DNA of 64,000 nt, taken from Sequoia sempervirens (Eukaryota; Streptophyta; Pinopsida; Cupressales; Cupressaceae). A model generated the notes under the pieces. That model did no database searches. It was not told the DNA's origin and saw nothing but the letters and a program-made list of their open reading frames with translations. The translations under genes and the position numbers were made by a program. The stretch is taken from assembly GCA_007258455.2 (NCBI GenBank), contig VDFB02114830.1, positions 62,001 to 126,000 of the forward strand. The letters are read 5' to 3'. The stretch's first letter is position 1; each line of letters starts with the position of its first letter. This document shows, piece by piece, positions 10,289 to 23,189 of this stretch.

Positions 10289-13075
10289 CATCTCACTTTC
10301 AATCCATTTTTTCTCAAAATTTCTTTGTTTTCACTCATACACAGAAAATTCAAAATGTTGGGATCTCAACGTCACTATATAGCACCGCTGGAATTTGAAA
10401 TTGCGACACTGGACTCAACGCGCCAAAATATTTAAATTTCTAACTCTGTCGCTAGACTCGTTGACTTGCAGGAATTTTAAAAAAAAATCAAATAGCGACA
10501 CTAGAAGGAAACTGCAACATGGGGTGAAAATAGTGATGCAGTTGAGCTCTTTGTCCCGACACAAAGCGACGTTGACGGGTAAGCGGCACTTTGAGGGCAC
10601 TGCTCAGAAAGAAAACTGCGACGCAGTCATGAGTTGCGATGCTGGGAGACAGTAAAAAGGGAAAATTTAATTTTAACTCGTGTCTTTTGATTTATGATTA
10701 ATTTATATTCTATTTTCTAGTTTTTAACTTCTATGTTTTTCCAGAATCTGACTATTTTTTTCCTCCTTGTAGGTTGGAGATCGAAATCAAAAGAAGGAGA
10801 AGCAGGACAAGGATGTTCATCAAATCAAAGTGTTTTTAAACACTATAGTGTTTGCTTAACACTTTTTCACGAAATTGTTATCTTTTTCTTCCTTAGGACA
10901 CTAGCTTTTGTTTGGGCTTAAAAAAAAAAATTCCATTTCTTGCAAAGGCTAAAATGAACTTTAGGATCACAACTTACTAGATTTTGTTTATTGGATTAAT
11001 AATTGAACAAATTTCTTTCACTTTGTCATTTGGTGCGTAAAATGAACTCACATTTTTCTTTGGGGATTTAAAAAGAACAAGTGTGACTTTGTCTTTTGTG
11101 AAAGCTTACTTAAACTAAAGCCATTGAAAAAGGACGTATGCGCTTCTCTCACGCTTTATAGCAATCTTGAGAATCAAAAGGCCTTTTTCATGACTTTGGG
11201 TTGAGATAAAGCAATCACCTCCACACTTCGATTTGGGCTAAAAATTTAACAATATCTTGTGTGAGTGTGAGTGGGGGGCATTGTTGCGTATATTCTCTCT
11301 CCTTGTTTCTAACAAGGATTGATCGAGTTACGAATAGTGTTTCTTATTCGCTTTTGTTTATCCTAGAGGGCTTGCCTTGGGGAAAAAGTACTCACCCAAG
11401 GGAACGACTCAACCAGTAACACTCTAAAGCCAAGAGTATTTCCAACCAAGATATAAATGTGGATATTGGAAGAAACGCCAATATCACGCGGTTGATTCCG
11501 ACAAGATGGATCCGAAAGAGGACTCTTGTCGTATGGGTCAATCTCCATGAATGGAAAGTCCTTATTAAAACCCATGTGCTAGAATTATCCAAAATCCTTT
11601 TATCTATTTGTTGGTGCAAGAACAGTCATTCTCAAGCCACCCCACACTTTTACTGTCTTCTAGTAGAAATGGAAAACATGCCATGGGAGTTTCATGGGTG
11701 TTGATGCTTGGTTGCCCCATATAAGTGAGTGTCGTGGAGGGGAGCCAGTGGGGTCAAGCATCTAACCATTCGCTAGAGATAAGCATAGCTAGACTTGTCC
11801 AAGTGGGAATCCAACAAATATTGTCTTACACATCCATAGGATTGTACTTATTCTTGGGTTACAAAATGCATTGCTTGATCAAAAACACCATGGAAACATA
11901 CACTTAACATCATCCAAATTTCAAAACCTTTTAAAGAAAAATACAATTGACTCAATCCATATATGTTATTGCTTTCCCTTGGGATTCATGTCCTTAGAGG
12001 TTTCTAAACATTGGATTATATCTTGATTTGTCTCCTTAAGTAAACTATAGGGAAACCCTTGCCTTGAGTTCATCAAATTTCCACATAACATATCTTGTGG
12101 GGTTTGAAGAAATTGAGACATTGGACATCTTAGTTTGAAAAAATTAATCAAAGAAAGTGTTTGTGGTAAACTAAAGCCATTAAGAAAAGCTAAGCAAAAT
12201 GAACCTTCATGTGTGTTGAAAACTCATGATTTCTCAAAAAATATCCAAAATCCAAAGCAAAGATCATTGGTTCAAAATCCAAAAAAGTGTGTTCAAATTA
12301 AATCATTCTTTGGTCACAAAGGTCTAAAGGAAGCATTTGCATGTTCTTCAATACCTAGGTCTAGGCAAACAAAGTTTCCTTTTTAGGTTCATCTTAGGAT
12401 CAAAATCAAATCAAAATCCTTTCATCCATCCTTCAAAACATCAAAACAAACATCATCTCACAATCACCTTTTGGAAAATCTTGAAATCATCCTCAATTCT
12501 AGGCATTTTAGCAAAATCAAACATTATCAAATCCTTGAGATCAAATCCTTGAAAACATTATCAAAATCACCTTTGGCTAGGTATATGTAGATGCATCCTT
12601 TTGCATATGCTTAGTCAAAGTCATCAAAAATCATCTTGTCTAGCTTAGTATATGTAGATGAATCCTTCTTCATATACTTAGTGAAACGATCATCTTATTT
12701 TAATAGGTGTGAGTAGATGCATCCTTATTCTTGCACATATTAAAATCATCATCCTTTGAGAAAATATATCCTTTAGATCATTATCCAACATCTTAGGGTC
12801 TTTTTGTTCAAAATCAAAATCAAAATCAAAATCAATCAAGGACAAATCCCAAAATCAAATCAAGAATCAAAATTTGCAAGTCCTAAAAGCCTTGCATCTT
12901 TCATCAAGATTGATCCCAAAAGACCATAACATCCACATCATCCATACCTTGCATCATCATCATTTCATCACCTTTTATCTTGAAGATATCCGAAAAATTT
13001 CCACTTTGACATAAAAAGATCAATCCAAAGAATCAAGAGATTCATCTCTCATTCTTGAAAATTGATCCTCGTTTT
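10289..13075 (+). other. Long untranslated leader of the Tat-like element
   Basis: About 2.8 kb between the PBS and gag shows no convincing coding frame. The stretch 10380-10650 is richer in CpG, with repeated GCGACACT-like words. From 12200 on it is C/A-rich, with many TCAAAATC phrases. Three hairpin-forming units lie at 12580-12745. Long leaders are usual in Tat elements. Confidence 0.6.
12580..12745 (+). repeat. Three tandem hairpin units in the leader
   Basis: Three copies of a unit of about 35 bp, spaced 60-65 bp apart, share GTAGATGNATCCTT in the loop. They are flanked by complementary arms, for example AGTATATG (12647) with CATATACT (12671), and TATATG with CATATG in the first unit. 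The loop stays constant while the arms differ. Confidence 0.6.
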
Positions 13076-16000
13076 ATGGTTCAAACCAAATCTCAATACA
13101 AGAAGAGCATGGAAGCCACCAAAGAAACACCCGCTTTGAGTGATCTTAGCCAAACAAACATTGAGATAAATCTCGCTGAGTTAAGCAACCCATTGACCAT
13201 CTCATCATCCCAAAATCCGCAAGAGGAAAACCAAGGAGAGGATCTTACCCTTGGAATGTCTCACAAAGAAATAATGGAAATGCTCCAAAATCTTGACAAC
13301 CATAGAATCATCAACATCATGATGAGGCTCAACCCTTCATTATACATGCTTGAACTAGCAAAACAAGGGGCCAAACTACCTTCGGATTTTGATGTGAGTA
13401 CAATAGTGGAGACTTCATTTCCTCCAATTTCATCCACCATCCCCATTTCATCTACACCCCCATCCCAAAACATCACACAAAACATCCCACAAATCATGAC
13501 ATCTTTTGCTCCAACCCAACCCAATGTTAACAAGGGAAATGCATTTCTCAATGCTCTTCAAGAACACCCCCTTGTTAATAATCAAAACTTGGACGCAAAC
13601 ACCACCTTGGAACAAAACATACTCAAAAATCCATTACATAAGAATGTTCCTCTCACCTTCCATCATGATCCATCATCATCATTTCTTCGCGCAACGCCTC
13701 AAACTCCTCTCCTCACAAATTCGCAAGAGGAAGGAGACATGTTCAGATCAGGGGGCATCTTTGACACCACAACATTCTCACAACTCACACCCCTCACATT
13801 TCCACCACTTCCACCATTTCCATCATCATCCACATCACTCCTTGGTTTAGGGCTTCCCCCTCTACCAAATATCAATCAAACCACTATCCCAAATATCAAT
13901 CAAAACATTGTACCAAACGCTCAAAATTTGTCGTTGATATCACAACAAAAGATGACAAATGCACAAGCAATTGCATCATCATCAAACACCCCCTTAACAT
14001 CACAAAGCATGGTCTCTCAAGGACCAACCATATCAACAGCACCATCCATCACGAACACCACTTTCAAAAACACCATCCCAAATCCACCACCACCCCCACC
14101 ACCACCAACTTCCACAACATCAAGTCAATACGATGCAGCATTGCAAGCTACTTTCCAATGAGGATACCAACAAGTTCAGAAACAAAAAGCCGAACAACTA
14201 GCTGCTCAGCAAGCTGCTCAAGCTGCGTAAGCCACCCAAATAGCACAAGCCACATTACAAGCGCAACAAGCCCAAGCGTTATTGCAACAACAACAACAAC
14301 AAGCCACCCAAGCTGCTCAAACATTACAAGCATTGCAAGCACAAAAGACTACTCAAGCACAACTTTTATTACAACAACAAGTAGCACAAGCACAAGCAGC
14401 GCAAGCCCAAGCTCGAGCTCAAGCAAATGCTCAATATCAGGCACAACAAGCCTAATACCAAGCATAACTTCTTACACAACGACAAGCAACGCAATTGCAA
14501 GCATATCAACAAGCAATAAAGCAATATCAAGAATAGCAAGAGGCAACAGAATTGGCAGCCCAACAACAAGCATTGTTGGAACAACAACAAGCACAACAAC
14601 AAGCATTGTTGGAACATCAACAAGTGCAACAACAAGCACAAATCTTAGTGCAACAACAGCAAGATCAACAACAAGCATTGTTCATACAAAAGCAGGTGAA
14701 ATCCTACCTTGATCGCCAGAACATACATATACCATCGAACAATGTACCGACCAACCCACCCATCCAACCCATGATTGAAACACCCCAAAACACTTTCATC
14801 CCACCCCCTGATCCCCAAAATGATGTGACGACACAACTCAGGTTGCTCTCACAACAAGTGCTCGACCTTCAATTAGGGCGAACAATCAAAATGCCAAGCA
14901 ACTTGTGTCCCTATCCATTTGATAGGAGCTTAGTAATGAAACCATTCCCCAATTGATTTGAAATCCCCAAATTTGACAAATATCGAGGAACAAGAAACCC
15001 TGAAGATCACATCAGGGAATTCTAGGTTCATTGCATGGAGGCTGTATATGACGATACTTATCTGATGCAACTATTTCCTAGGAGCTTGGCAGGCCATGCT
15101 ATAGAATGGTTCTCTCACTTACCTTCAGGCATTAGAACATTCCAAGAAATTAGGGATGCATTCATTAAAAATTATGCATGCAACATTGCAATGGATGTTA
15201 GTCTCAAAGAACTCTTAGCTCTAAGACAAGAAAAGGGTGAATCATTCACCTCATTCCTACAACGATGGGGATCCAAGGCCAATTGGAGCAAGTGGACCAT
15301 GCCAGAAGAACAACAAGTTTGCACCATCATAGCCAACCTTGAAGGCCGCTTGGCATTTCATCTCAAGGTTTAGGGCATCACCACATATGATCAGTTAATT
15401 CCCAAGGCATTTAGCATCGAAAGAGCCCTTGTGACTCAACCCACCAAATCAACATCATACCACGAACAACAAAACAATCACCCACCATCCAATTACAACG
15501 ATAAACCTCGCACATGGGAAAGGAACAAAAGAATTACTAGTGATGGTGTTGTTGATGCCAAGGTGGTCATTAGTGCCCCACGCCAACATACACCCACACC
15601 ACAAATCCAAACACAACACCAAAGCAATCATCACATAACACACCAACCACACAACAACCCGACAATCAATAATCTCAATGAGCAAAGAGGACCACCCCAA
15701 CGCAAGAATTATCCCAAGCGAAAGTACACTACTTTGGGGAAACCATTGGAAGTCATCATGAAAAAGTTGATAGACGAAAAACTCATTCAGGCTCCTACTT
15801 TTGAAAATTACCAAGAACCAGATGTGAAACCTCCTTGGTATAACGAGAATCAACTTTGTGAATTCCATAAAATCAAAGGCCATACCACAAATAGTTACAT
15901 GAGACTGAAAAACATCATCCAAGATCTCATCGATAAAAAAATCATAAACTTGGAACAACCTATGGGAAATCAGGATCTTAAGATATATACGAATCTGATG

Positions 16001-17365
16001 CCGAATCATGGTAACAAAGGGAATAAAAATGATAAAGGGAAAGGAAGCCACTCAAACGTAAATCATGTGTACGAAACAGTCGTCGCCTCCGTAGATGAAA
16101 ATTGCATGGTCATTACTATCAAGGGTGCCCATGCCAAAGATTGTGGAGTCACCACAAGAGGCGGCAAAGTCACCATCGCGGGATCATCCCAATCAAATAG
16201 AGTCCCTTCATCTAGATCTATTCCGCATGGCTACAATGTTGTAGATCAACTTAAGAGAACGCCAGCACAAATCTCCATCATGGAGTTGCTAAAAATCTCA
16301 TCTACCCATAGGAAAATCCTTGAAGAAGCACTGGCCTCTTCCACTGTCCCCACAGATCTTGATGTGGAGCAATTCCAAGTTATGGTTAGAAATATCATTA
16401 TGCCTAATCTTCTTACATTCTCTGACCAAGATTTCCCTGCCCAACCATCCCACAACCGTGCACGTCACTTGGAAGCCATAGTACGTAAGAGAAAAATCAA
16501 AAGGGTCTTGGTGGATGGAGGTGCAGGTTTGAATATCTGTTCTCTCAACCTCATCAAGCAATTGAAAATATCAAAAGATTCTATCGACAAAGGGAAGGGT
16601 ATCACGATAAGAGCATATGATGATCAAGAAAGAGTGTCTCAAGGCACGATCAAACTCCCTATTCAAGTAGGGCTAGCTCTCATGGAAACCACTTGTCAGG
16701 TTTTGGACCTTGACTTGCCATATAATATTCTCCTAGGATGCTCGTGGATTCATGTGATGAAAGCAGTAGCGTCAACTTTCCACCAATGTGTGAAATTTAC
16801 ACATAACGGACAAGAAGTTACCATCCATGGAGATCCCGAGCCTTTCTCATATTGCAAAAATCTTGAAGCAAAGTATTACAAAATTTCCCAAGTGCCAAAA
16901 AATGATGAGGGCCCATCCACACCATACATCGACCCCACCACTCTCGCATCCACTTCTGCGACAGATACACTCACCATTCCCACCATTTCTGACATTAAGC
17001 TCATCATCCAAGAGGATGGTTGTGGAAGCTACAAGCTCCCTAACAATGCTTTTGTGATAGGAGAATTACCACAATCTCCTAGATCATGCAGACGTCCACA
17101 AGAAAACCAAGCTTCCACATCACAAACATCTCCTGAAGACTATCTCAAATTCACAAGTTGGGGAGACCTTGGCCAAGAGGTTATTGAACAAGATCCATCA
17201 CACCTGCTTTATCAAGATGAAAGACCAGTACCAAATTTACCAATGGATAACGGAAGCAAGCATCTGCAAATGATGCTTGCAATGGGCTACAAAAAAAATC
17301 AAAGACTGGGACAAAATGAAAATGGGCTCATAATACAGGTATCATACCAAAGACGCGACCCATAA
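13076..17365 (+). pseudogene. Tat-like gag-protease polyprotein, with in-frame stops
   Basis: One reading frame spans the whole segment from the ATG at 13076. It is broken by stops at 14159, around 14228, 14454-14465, 14535, 14954, 15023 and 15371, most of which are one C-to-T change away from Gln or Arg. In order: a Ser/Pro/Asn-rich N-terminus; a Gln/Ala-rich low-complexity region (about 14160-14700); a capsid-type gag domain (14960-15420, with GHAIEWF and FIKNYA); a degenerate zinc-knuckle-like CEFHKIKGH (near 15857); an aspartic protease with the active-site motif VDGGAG (near 16510); and a G-patch-like end MLAMGYKKNQRLGQ (near 17270). Gag packages the RNA and the protease cuts the polyprotein. 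Pol continues in a different frame after about 17345. Confidence 0.85.
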
Positions 17366-19515
17366 CAAATCTTGGCCTTGGATGTACCCCTCCGAGCATA
17401 ACCATACGTGGCTGAAGTCCTCCGATTAGAACGGTTAATATTTCTCCTCAGCCAATACCAGCAGAAGTACGCTCACCAATATCCATAGGTAGGGACATAC
17501 ATAACTTTATAACCGAGGTCTATAATAGTAGTGACGATGAGGATATCATGACCAATCTACTTAGGTTATTTGAGGATACTACCCTTTGCATGATTAGCAC
17601 TATCTCCATTGAATCAGATCATCAAAATCATGAGATCTGCCTAGTATATCCCCAACTCATCGACTATAACCAATGAGGACCATCGATTCTCGATACATTC
17701 AAAAATGATGAGGTGCTCTCAGAATTCATGGGATTGCGGGACAATATTCTAGATGGGGATCACAAAGTAGGGTTTATAATGGAGTTGGACACACATGCCT
17801 ATTATGGGGAAATGATTGAATCCTTCAGTCACAAAAGTGAGAAACTAAAAATCATATCTAAGTCTTTGAGTGAAAACCACACTATGGCACTCTCTAACAA
17901 GAAAAAAGTAAAAAGAAAGGACATATCCAATGGTGAAAACCTCTCTGAGGCACCCAAGGATGAAGGATTCAATCTTCCTTTAAGAGCTATTCATTAGGAG
18001 AAGTCAGCAGTCTTGGCCGAAAAATACAATCCAGTCAACCTAGGAATAGAGGAAACCCCGCATATCACATTCTATGCGGAATCACTATTATCAGAAGAGC
18101 AAGAACTCCTTGCAACATTCCTAAAGGAAAGACAAATAAATTTCTCATGGAGTTATGCTGACATTCTAGGACTTGATCCAAAGACTGTGGTCCACCACTT
18201 AGCAGTGTATCCAAAAGCAAAACCTGTCAGACAAAAGCTTCAAAAAATGCACCCTCAAATCGCCTTATTGGTCAAAATGGAGCTAAAAAAGCTACTAGAT
18301 GTAGGATTCATATGACCAATAGATTATCCAGAATGGGTATCAAACTTGGTACCTGTTTCAAAGACTGATGGAGCCATTAGAATCTATACAGACTTAAGAG
18401 ATTTGAACAAAGCACGTCTGAAAGATGACTTCCTACTTCCCAACATCGACATGATAGTAGATATGACAGCAGGACATGAGATGCTATCACTAATGTATGA
18501 ATTTTCAGGATACAATCAAATCATGATAGCAAAAGAGGATCAACATAAGATGACTTTCACTTGTCCATGGGGGACCTATTGTTGGAACATGATGCCATTC
18601 GTCCTAAAGAATGCAGGAGCAACATATCAAAGGGCCATGACATTGATATTCCACGACATGATTCATAAAACGGTTGAAGACTATGTTGACAATATTCTAG
18701 CTAAATCAAGAAAGAGAAAAGATCACATAGCAACCTTAGGTGCCATCTTTGACAGACTAGAGGAGTACAAGGTTAGACTAAATCCCAAGAAGTGCCTCTT
18801 CGGTGTACAATCAAGCAAATTGCTAGGATATATAGTGTCCATGAGGGGTATCGAGGTGAATCCAGCAAAAGTAAAAGAAATTCTCGAAATGGAAGCACCA
18901 AAGACATTAAAGCAACTAAGAGGCCTCCAAGGAAGACTACAATCCATCTGATGGTTCATAGCACAACTGACAGACAAGAAAAACCCATATTCTCACCTAC
19001 TCCACAAGGGGGTAGTGTACAAATGGGATACAAAATGCAAAGAGGCATTTAACAAAATCAAAGAATATCTACTGACACCACCAGTTTTAATGCCACCCAT
19101 CCCAAGAAAGCCATTGATCTTATATGTATTAGCAACAACAGCAGCCCTTGGAGCTCTCCTAGCTCCTGAGCATGATGAAAATGGAACGGAGAGGGCGATC
19201 TACTACATCAGCAGGACAATGGTTGGTCATGAGTTAAACTACTCATTCATCAAAAAAACATGCCTCACAGTAGTGTTTGCATCTCAAAAATTTAGACATT
19301 ACATGTTGGAACACAAGATAAAGCTCATCGCCAAAATTGACCCCCTCAAGTATCTACTATCAAAGGCAATGCTCATAGGAAGAATGGCAAAATGGGTGAT
19401 GATACTATCAAAGTATGACATCAAGTATGTAGTGCGGAAAGCAATCAAGGGACAAGTTATTGTAGATCAACTAGCAGAAGCACCTATTTATTCAAAGAAC
19501 CCTCTTGTCTCATAA
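17366..19515 (+). pseudogene. Pol part 1: reverse transcriptase and first RNase H
   Basis: The frame shifts by one relative to gag-protease near 17345. Reverse transcriptase runs about 18190-18960. Recognisable motifs are KPVRQKLQ, DLRDLNKA, FSGYNQI, MPFVLKNAGATYQRAM and EDYVDNILAKS. The last should read YVDD, so the second catalytic Asp is now Asn (codon AAT near 18689). A connection domain and RNase H follow (19015-19515: LYVLATTAALGALLAPEHDE, IYYISRTM). In-frame stops stand at 17674, 17998, 18313 and 18949. The 18313 stop sits where GFIRP is conserved and the 18949 stop where IRWFIAQL would be expected, both explicable as CGA to TGA. Confidence 0.85.
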
Positions 19516-20122
19516 TTTCCAAATGAATCCATTTTTAACCTCAACATAGTTGACCACTGGAAACTATACTTTGATGGCTCATACATGCGGTATGGATCAA
19601 GAGCTGGTGTCTTCTTCATCACCCAAGGGGATTACATACCAAGGTCATACAAACTGGCATTTCCCTGTACTAACAACATCGCGGAATACGAGGCCTTAAC
19701 CATAGGTCTCAGGATAGCGGTGCAATGGAACATCATAGCTCTCAAAGTGTATGGAGACTCTCAGTTGATCATAAATCAAGTCAATAATGAATATTAGACC
19801 AAGAATGACAAGCTCACTCCATACAAGAAATTGGTGGAGACTCTCAAGGAATCTTTCATAGAAATAACATTTGAGCAAATTCCTAGAACCAACAACATAG
19901 CAGAAGATGCCATGGCAACAATTGGGTCCCTATTAGACATCCCTCACAATGTTCCAAAATATGAATTCTTGATCGAGCAGCTTCTCATTCCCACATTCAA
20001 GGTACTGGAATCAGAATATGTGTGTGAAATTGTTGGTCCTGGTGATCCTTGGTATCATGACATCTACACATATCTTCGCATAGGAGTCATACCCGCTGAC
20101 TTTCCATCAAACCTAAAATGAA
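19516..20122 (+). pseudogene. Pol part 2: second (additional) RNase H domain
   Basis: A separate RNase H fold follows the RT-linked one: KLYFDGSY (first catalytic Asp), NNIAEYEALTIGLRIA (catalytic Glu), VYGDSQLIINQV (Asp) and PRTNNIAEDAMA (last Asp region). A second RNase H between the RT-RNase H and integrase is a hallmark of Tat-lineage elements. All four acidic positions appear retained, in contrast to RT and integrase. Stops at 19513, 19795 and 20119 interrupt it. The one at 19795 (TAG) fits a Gln codon changed by C to T. Confidence 0.8.
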
Positions 20123-21300
20123 CCTTTGTTAAAAAGGCATCCAAATTTGTCATCCTAGGTGATACCCTATACCGTAGAAGCATAGAGGTACCTTTCTGCC
20201 CTACTTAAACATTAAGGAGGCATTGACCACTCTAACCGAAGTTCACAACGGTATTTGTGGTTCACACTCGAGCAAAATGACCATAGCCAAGAAACTACTA
20301 AGGATGGGGTATTATTGGCCCATAATGCAAAGAGAAGCACATGGTCATGCCAGAAAATGTCTACAATGTCAGCAGCATGGGGACCTCATCCATGCTCTAG
20401 CTCAAGAGCTTCATCCCATTGTCACACCATGGCCCTTTTCGCAATGGGGACTCAATCTCATTGGGAAAATCACTCCGACCTCATCCAATGGCCACAAATT
20501 TATCATAATTGCAATAGAGTACTTTACAAAGTGGGTGGAGGCCATACCCATGATGTATATAACTGGGAAGCAGATCTCAAAATTCATCTTGAACTATCTC
20601 ATCTATCGTTACGGTGTCCCATAAGCCATTATCTCAGATAATGGGACACTATTCAAAATCAGGAAGTCCATGACTTGTGTGAGAAATTCAAAATCCAACA
20701 TCGTTTCTCCACCCCATACTATCCCCAAGGCAATGGCCAAGCAGAAGCTACAAACAAAACCATCCTCAAAATCCTCAAGAAAACAGTCAATGACGTAGGT
20801 CGTGACTGGCAACTATAGCTTAATCCTGCCCTCTGGGCTTATTGAACCAGCATTTGCACACCCACTGGTGCCACCCCCTTCTCCTTGGTCTATGGATCAA
20901 AAGTGGTACTCCCCATTGAGATCGAGCTCCCATCCCTCAGGATATCACTGCAAAACCTCATCACTGACGAAGAGTACAAAGTATCAAGACTAAATGAGTT
21001 GGAGCTACTTGATGAGAGATGCATAGATGCTTTGAATCATTTGCAAGTTTATCAGAATAGACTCAAACGAAGCTACAATAAGAAAATCAGAAGCAGGACA
21101 TTCCAAGTCAGAGAACTAGTCTTAAAAGAAAATCAGAAGAATGTCCCAAACCTAAGCAGTAAAGGAAAGTTTGAACTAATTGGTTGGGACCATTTTTCAT
21201 AACAAGTTACAAATCAGGGGCATATCAGCTATCAACACCCGAAGGGGAACCTCTGCAGGAGCCAATGAATAGCTCCCATCTCAAAATGTTTTATGCCTAA
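20123..21300 (+). pseudogene. Pol part 3: integrase, catalytically dead
   Basis: The zinc-binding region reads VHNGICGSH...CLQCQQHG (20240-20390). The core has WGLNLIGKI near 20446, where the first catalytic Asp of the D-D-E triad (normally GLDLIG) is Asn. It is followed by ISDNGT (second Asp, near 20636) and, in another frame, QAEATNK (Glu, near 20740). A C-terminal part ends with a GPFF-like motif and a stop at 21298-21300. Frameshifts lie near 20200 and 20660 and around 21180. A TAA at 20623 stands where Gln fits. Integrase would insert the cDNA into host DNA. The Asp-to-Asn change alone should abolish this. Confidence 0.83.
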
Positions 21301-21360
21301 ATCTTTCAAGGTATAGAACCAAAAATCCAAAAAATTAGAAAATGTCCTGAAAAAATAGTT

Positions 21361-21552
21361 ACCTTGGCGAAAACCTGGCAAAACAGGCATCTTGGTGACA
21401 ACAAAAACATCAAAAAAGAAAAATCCAAAAAAATCAGAAAAAGGATTAAAAAAATAGTAAAGAGAAAAAATCGTCCTCTAGTGGAAACCACTTTGGTGGC
21501 ACTTTGGATAGGTACCTTGGTGAAAACCTGGCAAACAGGCACCTTGTGTAAA
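21361..21552 (+). repeat. Direct repeat CCTTGG-GAAAACCTGGCAAA-CAGGCA
   Basis: The phrase around GAAAACCTGGCAAAACAGGC (21367-21388) recurs with one base fewer in the A-run at 21521-21541, about 155 bp apart. A-rich sequence lies between. Confidence 0.65.
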
Positions 21553-21973
21553 TAAGCACCTTCCATCCACTAAGATCTTTGCGGCTTGTTCAACATCATC
21601 CCTCCATTTCGCTTCCATCATCCATCGCATTCAGGTCTCCATCCATCACTCATCCACTCGCATTCACACCATAGCTCGGTCCTGTTTTCATATCATGATC
21701 CCTCCTAGTACTACTCGACCCATCCTCAAGGTCAGTTTGTCCTGCCTTTATCATATTAGTCTATTGTATCACGCTGGGGGCACATTCTCATCGGATCGGA
21801 TTCATGTATATTCTTAAAGTCCTCAAACCAGAAAATCCAAAAACATCAAAAAATCAAAAAATAAAAAAATCCATAAACATCAAAACATCAGAAAATCCAA
21901 AAACATCAAAACATCATAAAATCCAAAAACAAGTCAAAATGTCTTTCAAAAAGGCAAAAACAGAGTCATCTTG

Positions 21974-22215
21974 TCAAACTACGTCGTCTTTGAGCTTGAA
22001 CGTAGGAAAGGTTGATCTTTGATCATCCCCCGAGGCACTTAGGTCAGTCCTTTAGGAGTCCGTCATAATAAACTGACATCTCATCATGTATATCATCATC
22101 TGTAAATTTGTCAAGTCGTCAGTCGAACTACGTGGTCTCTGCATGTATAACGTAGGCAAGGCTCATCTATTGATCAGCCCTCGAGACCCCTAGGATAGGT
22201 CTTTAGGCTAGTCTC
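21974..22215 (+). repeat. Diverged tandem duplication with ACTACGT...CGTAGG
   Basis: About 80 bp at 21976-22055 (AAACTACGTCG..AACGTAGG..GATCA..CCTTTAGG) recur at 22133-22215 (GAACTACGTGG..AACGTAGG..GATCAG..CTTTAGG). Each unit contains ACTACGT and its near-complement ACGTAGG, so each can fold. Confidence 0.65.
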
Positions 22216-23189
22216 TTGGTCAAAATCTTAGAAAATCCCAAAAACATTAGAAAATCAAAAATCAAAAATTAAAACATCTTGCAAAATCTCGAAAAAATAC
22301 CAAAAACAGCCTCAAAACATTGCAAAAACATCAAAACATTCAAATATTTAAAAAATTTCCATCTGTCTCATCTCGCTTGCACTTGCAATAAACACCACTC
22401 ACAATAAACCGATCGCCATCCTCAACCTTTAGTGAAACAGTTGGAAACAAGTCCAGCAGATTAAAAGTAAAACTCCAAATGTCAAGTATAAGTTAGTGCG
22501 TAAGCAAGTTGGTCATCTCTTCGTATTGGTAACTCATCATCTGAATCGGTCCCATATCAATCCTCCCTTAGAGCACTTTGGATAAATGAAATGATGTGTC
22601 GCCATCCACTAACATGTCCTAGGATGAATCCTTCCTACAATGGGCATCATCTTTTGGCAATAAGTTTCAGTTCTGATCCTTAGAAAACACATCCTTTTTC
22701 CATTAACGGTATTGAAGAGCATCAGTTTGTTTGTTTACTTGGTCTTTATCTTTTGACTTATCTTATTTTGCGCTCATTCGAAGGACATCTCGATGATATC
22801 TGAACAGGGGATTTAGAGAAATAGGATTGGGGCAACAATCATTATCTTTTGTCTGCTGTTCTTGTTGGACATTCTTGTAATATAACCTCGGCGAATACTT
22901 GCTTTGTTAGGTATGTATGGAAGAGGTCTAGGGCAACTTGTTGACTATTGCATGGATAGGTTTACCTTTTTGTGTTTTGGTCTGAGGTGTCTAAAACTTC
23001 TAAAGTGCATCTTAGCAAGGTGTTTGTATGTTAGGTGTGAACAAGAATGCTCCTATCTGCTTGTCAAGTCAAAGTTCATCTCACTGGGTACAATGCCATC
23101 CTGGTTTTCTATACCTTGATGCATCATACCTAGGTGTGTTATCAAACATAAGAAAATTTGGCCCTTTGAAAATCCCAATTCCTTGGCAA

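Noticed and set aside
12580..12745. Tandem units as a CRISPR-like array
   Set aside because: Only three imperfect units with complementary arms, inside a plant retrotransposon leader. No cas-like genes.
14148..14678. Leu/Val-rich minus-strand frames and Ser/Thr-rich plus-strand frame over the Gln tract
   Set aside because: Low-complexity shadows of the CAA-rich gag frame in other reading frames.
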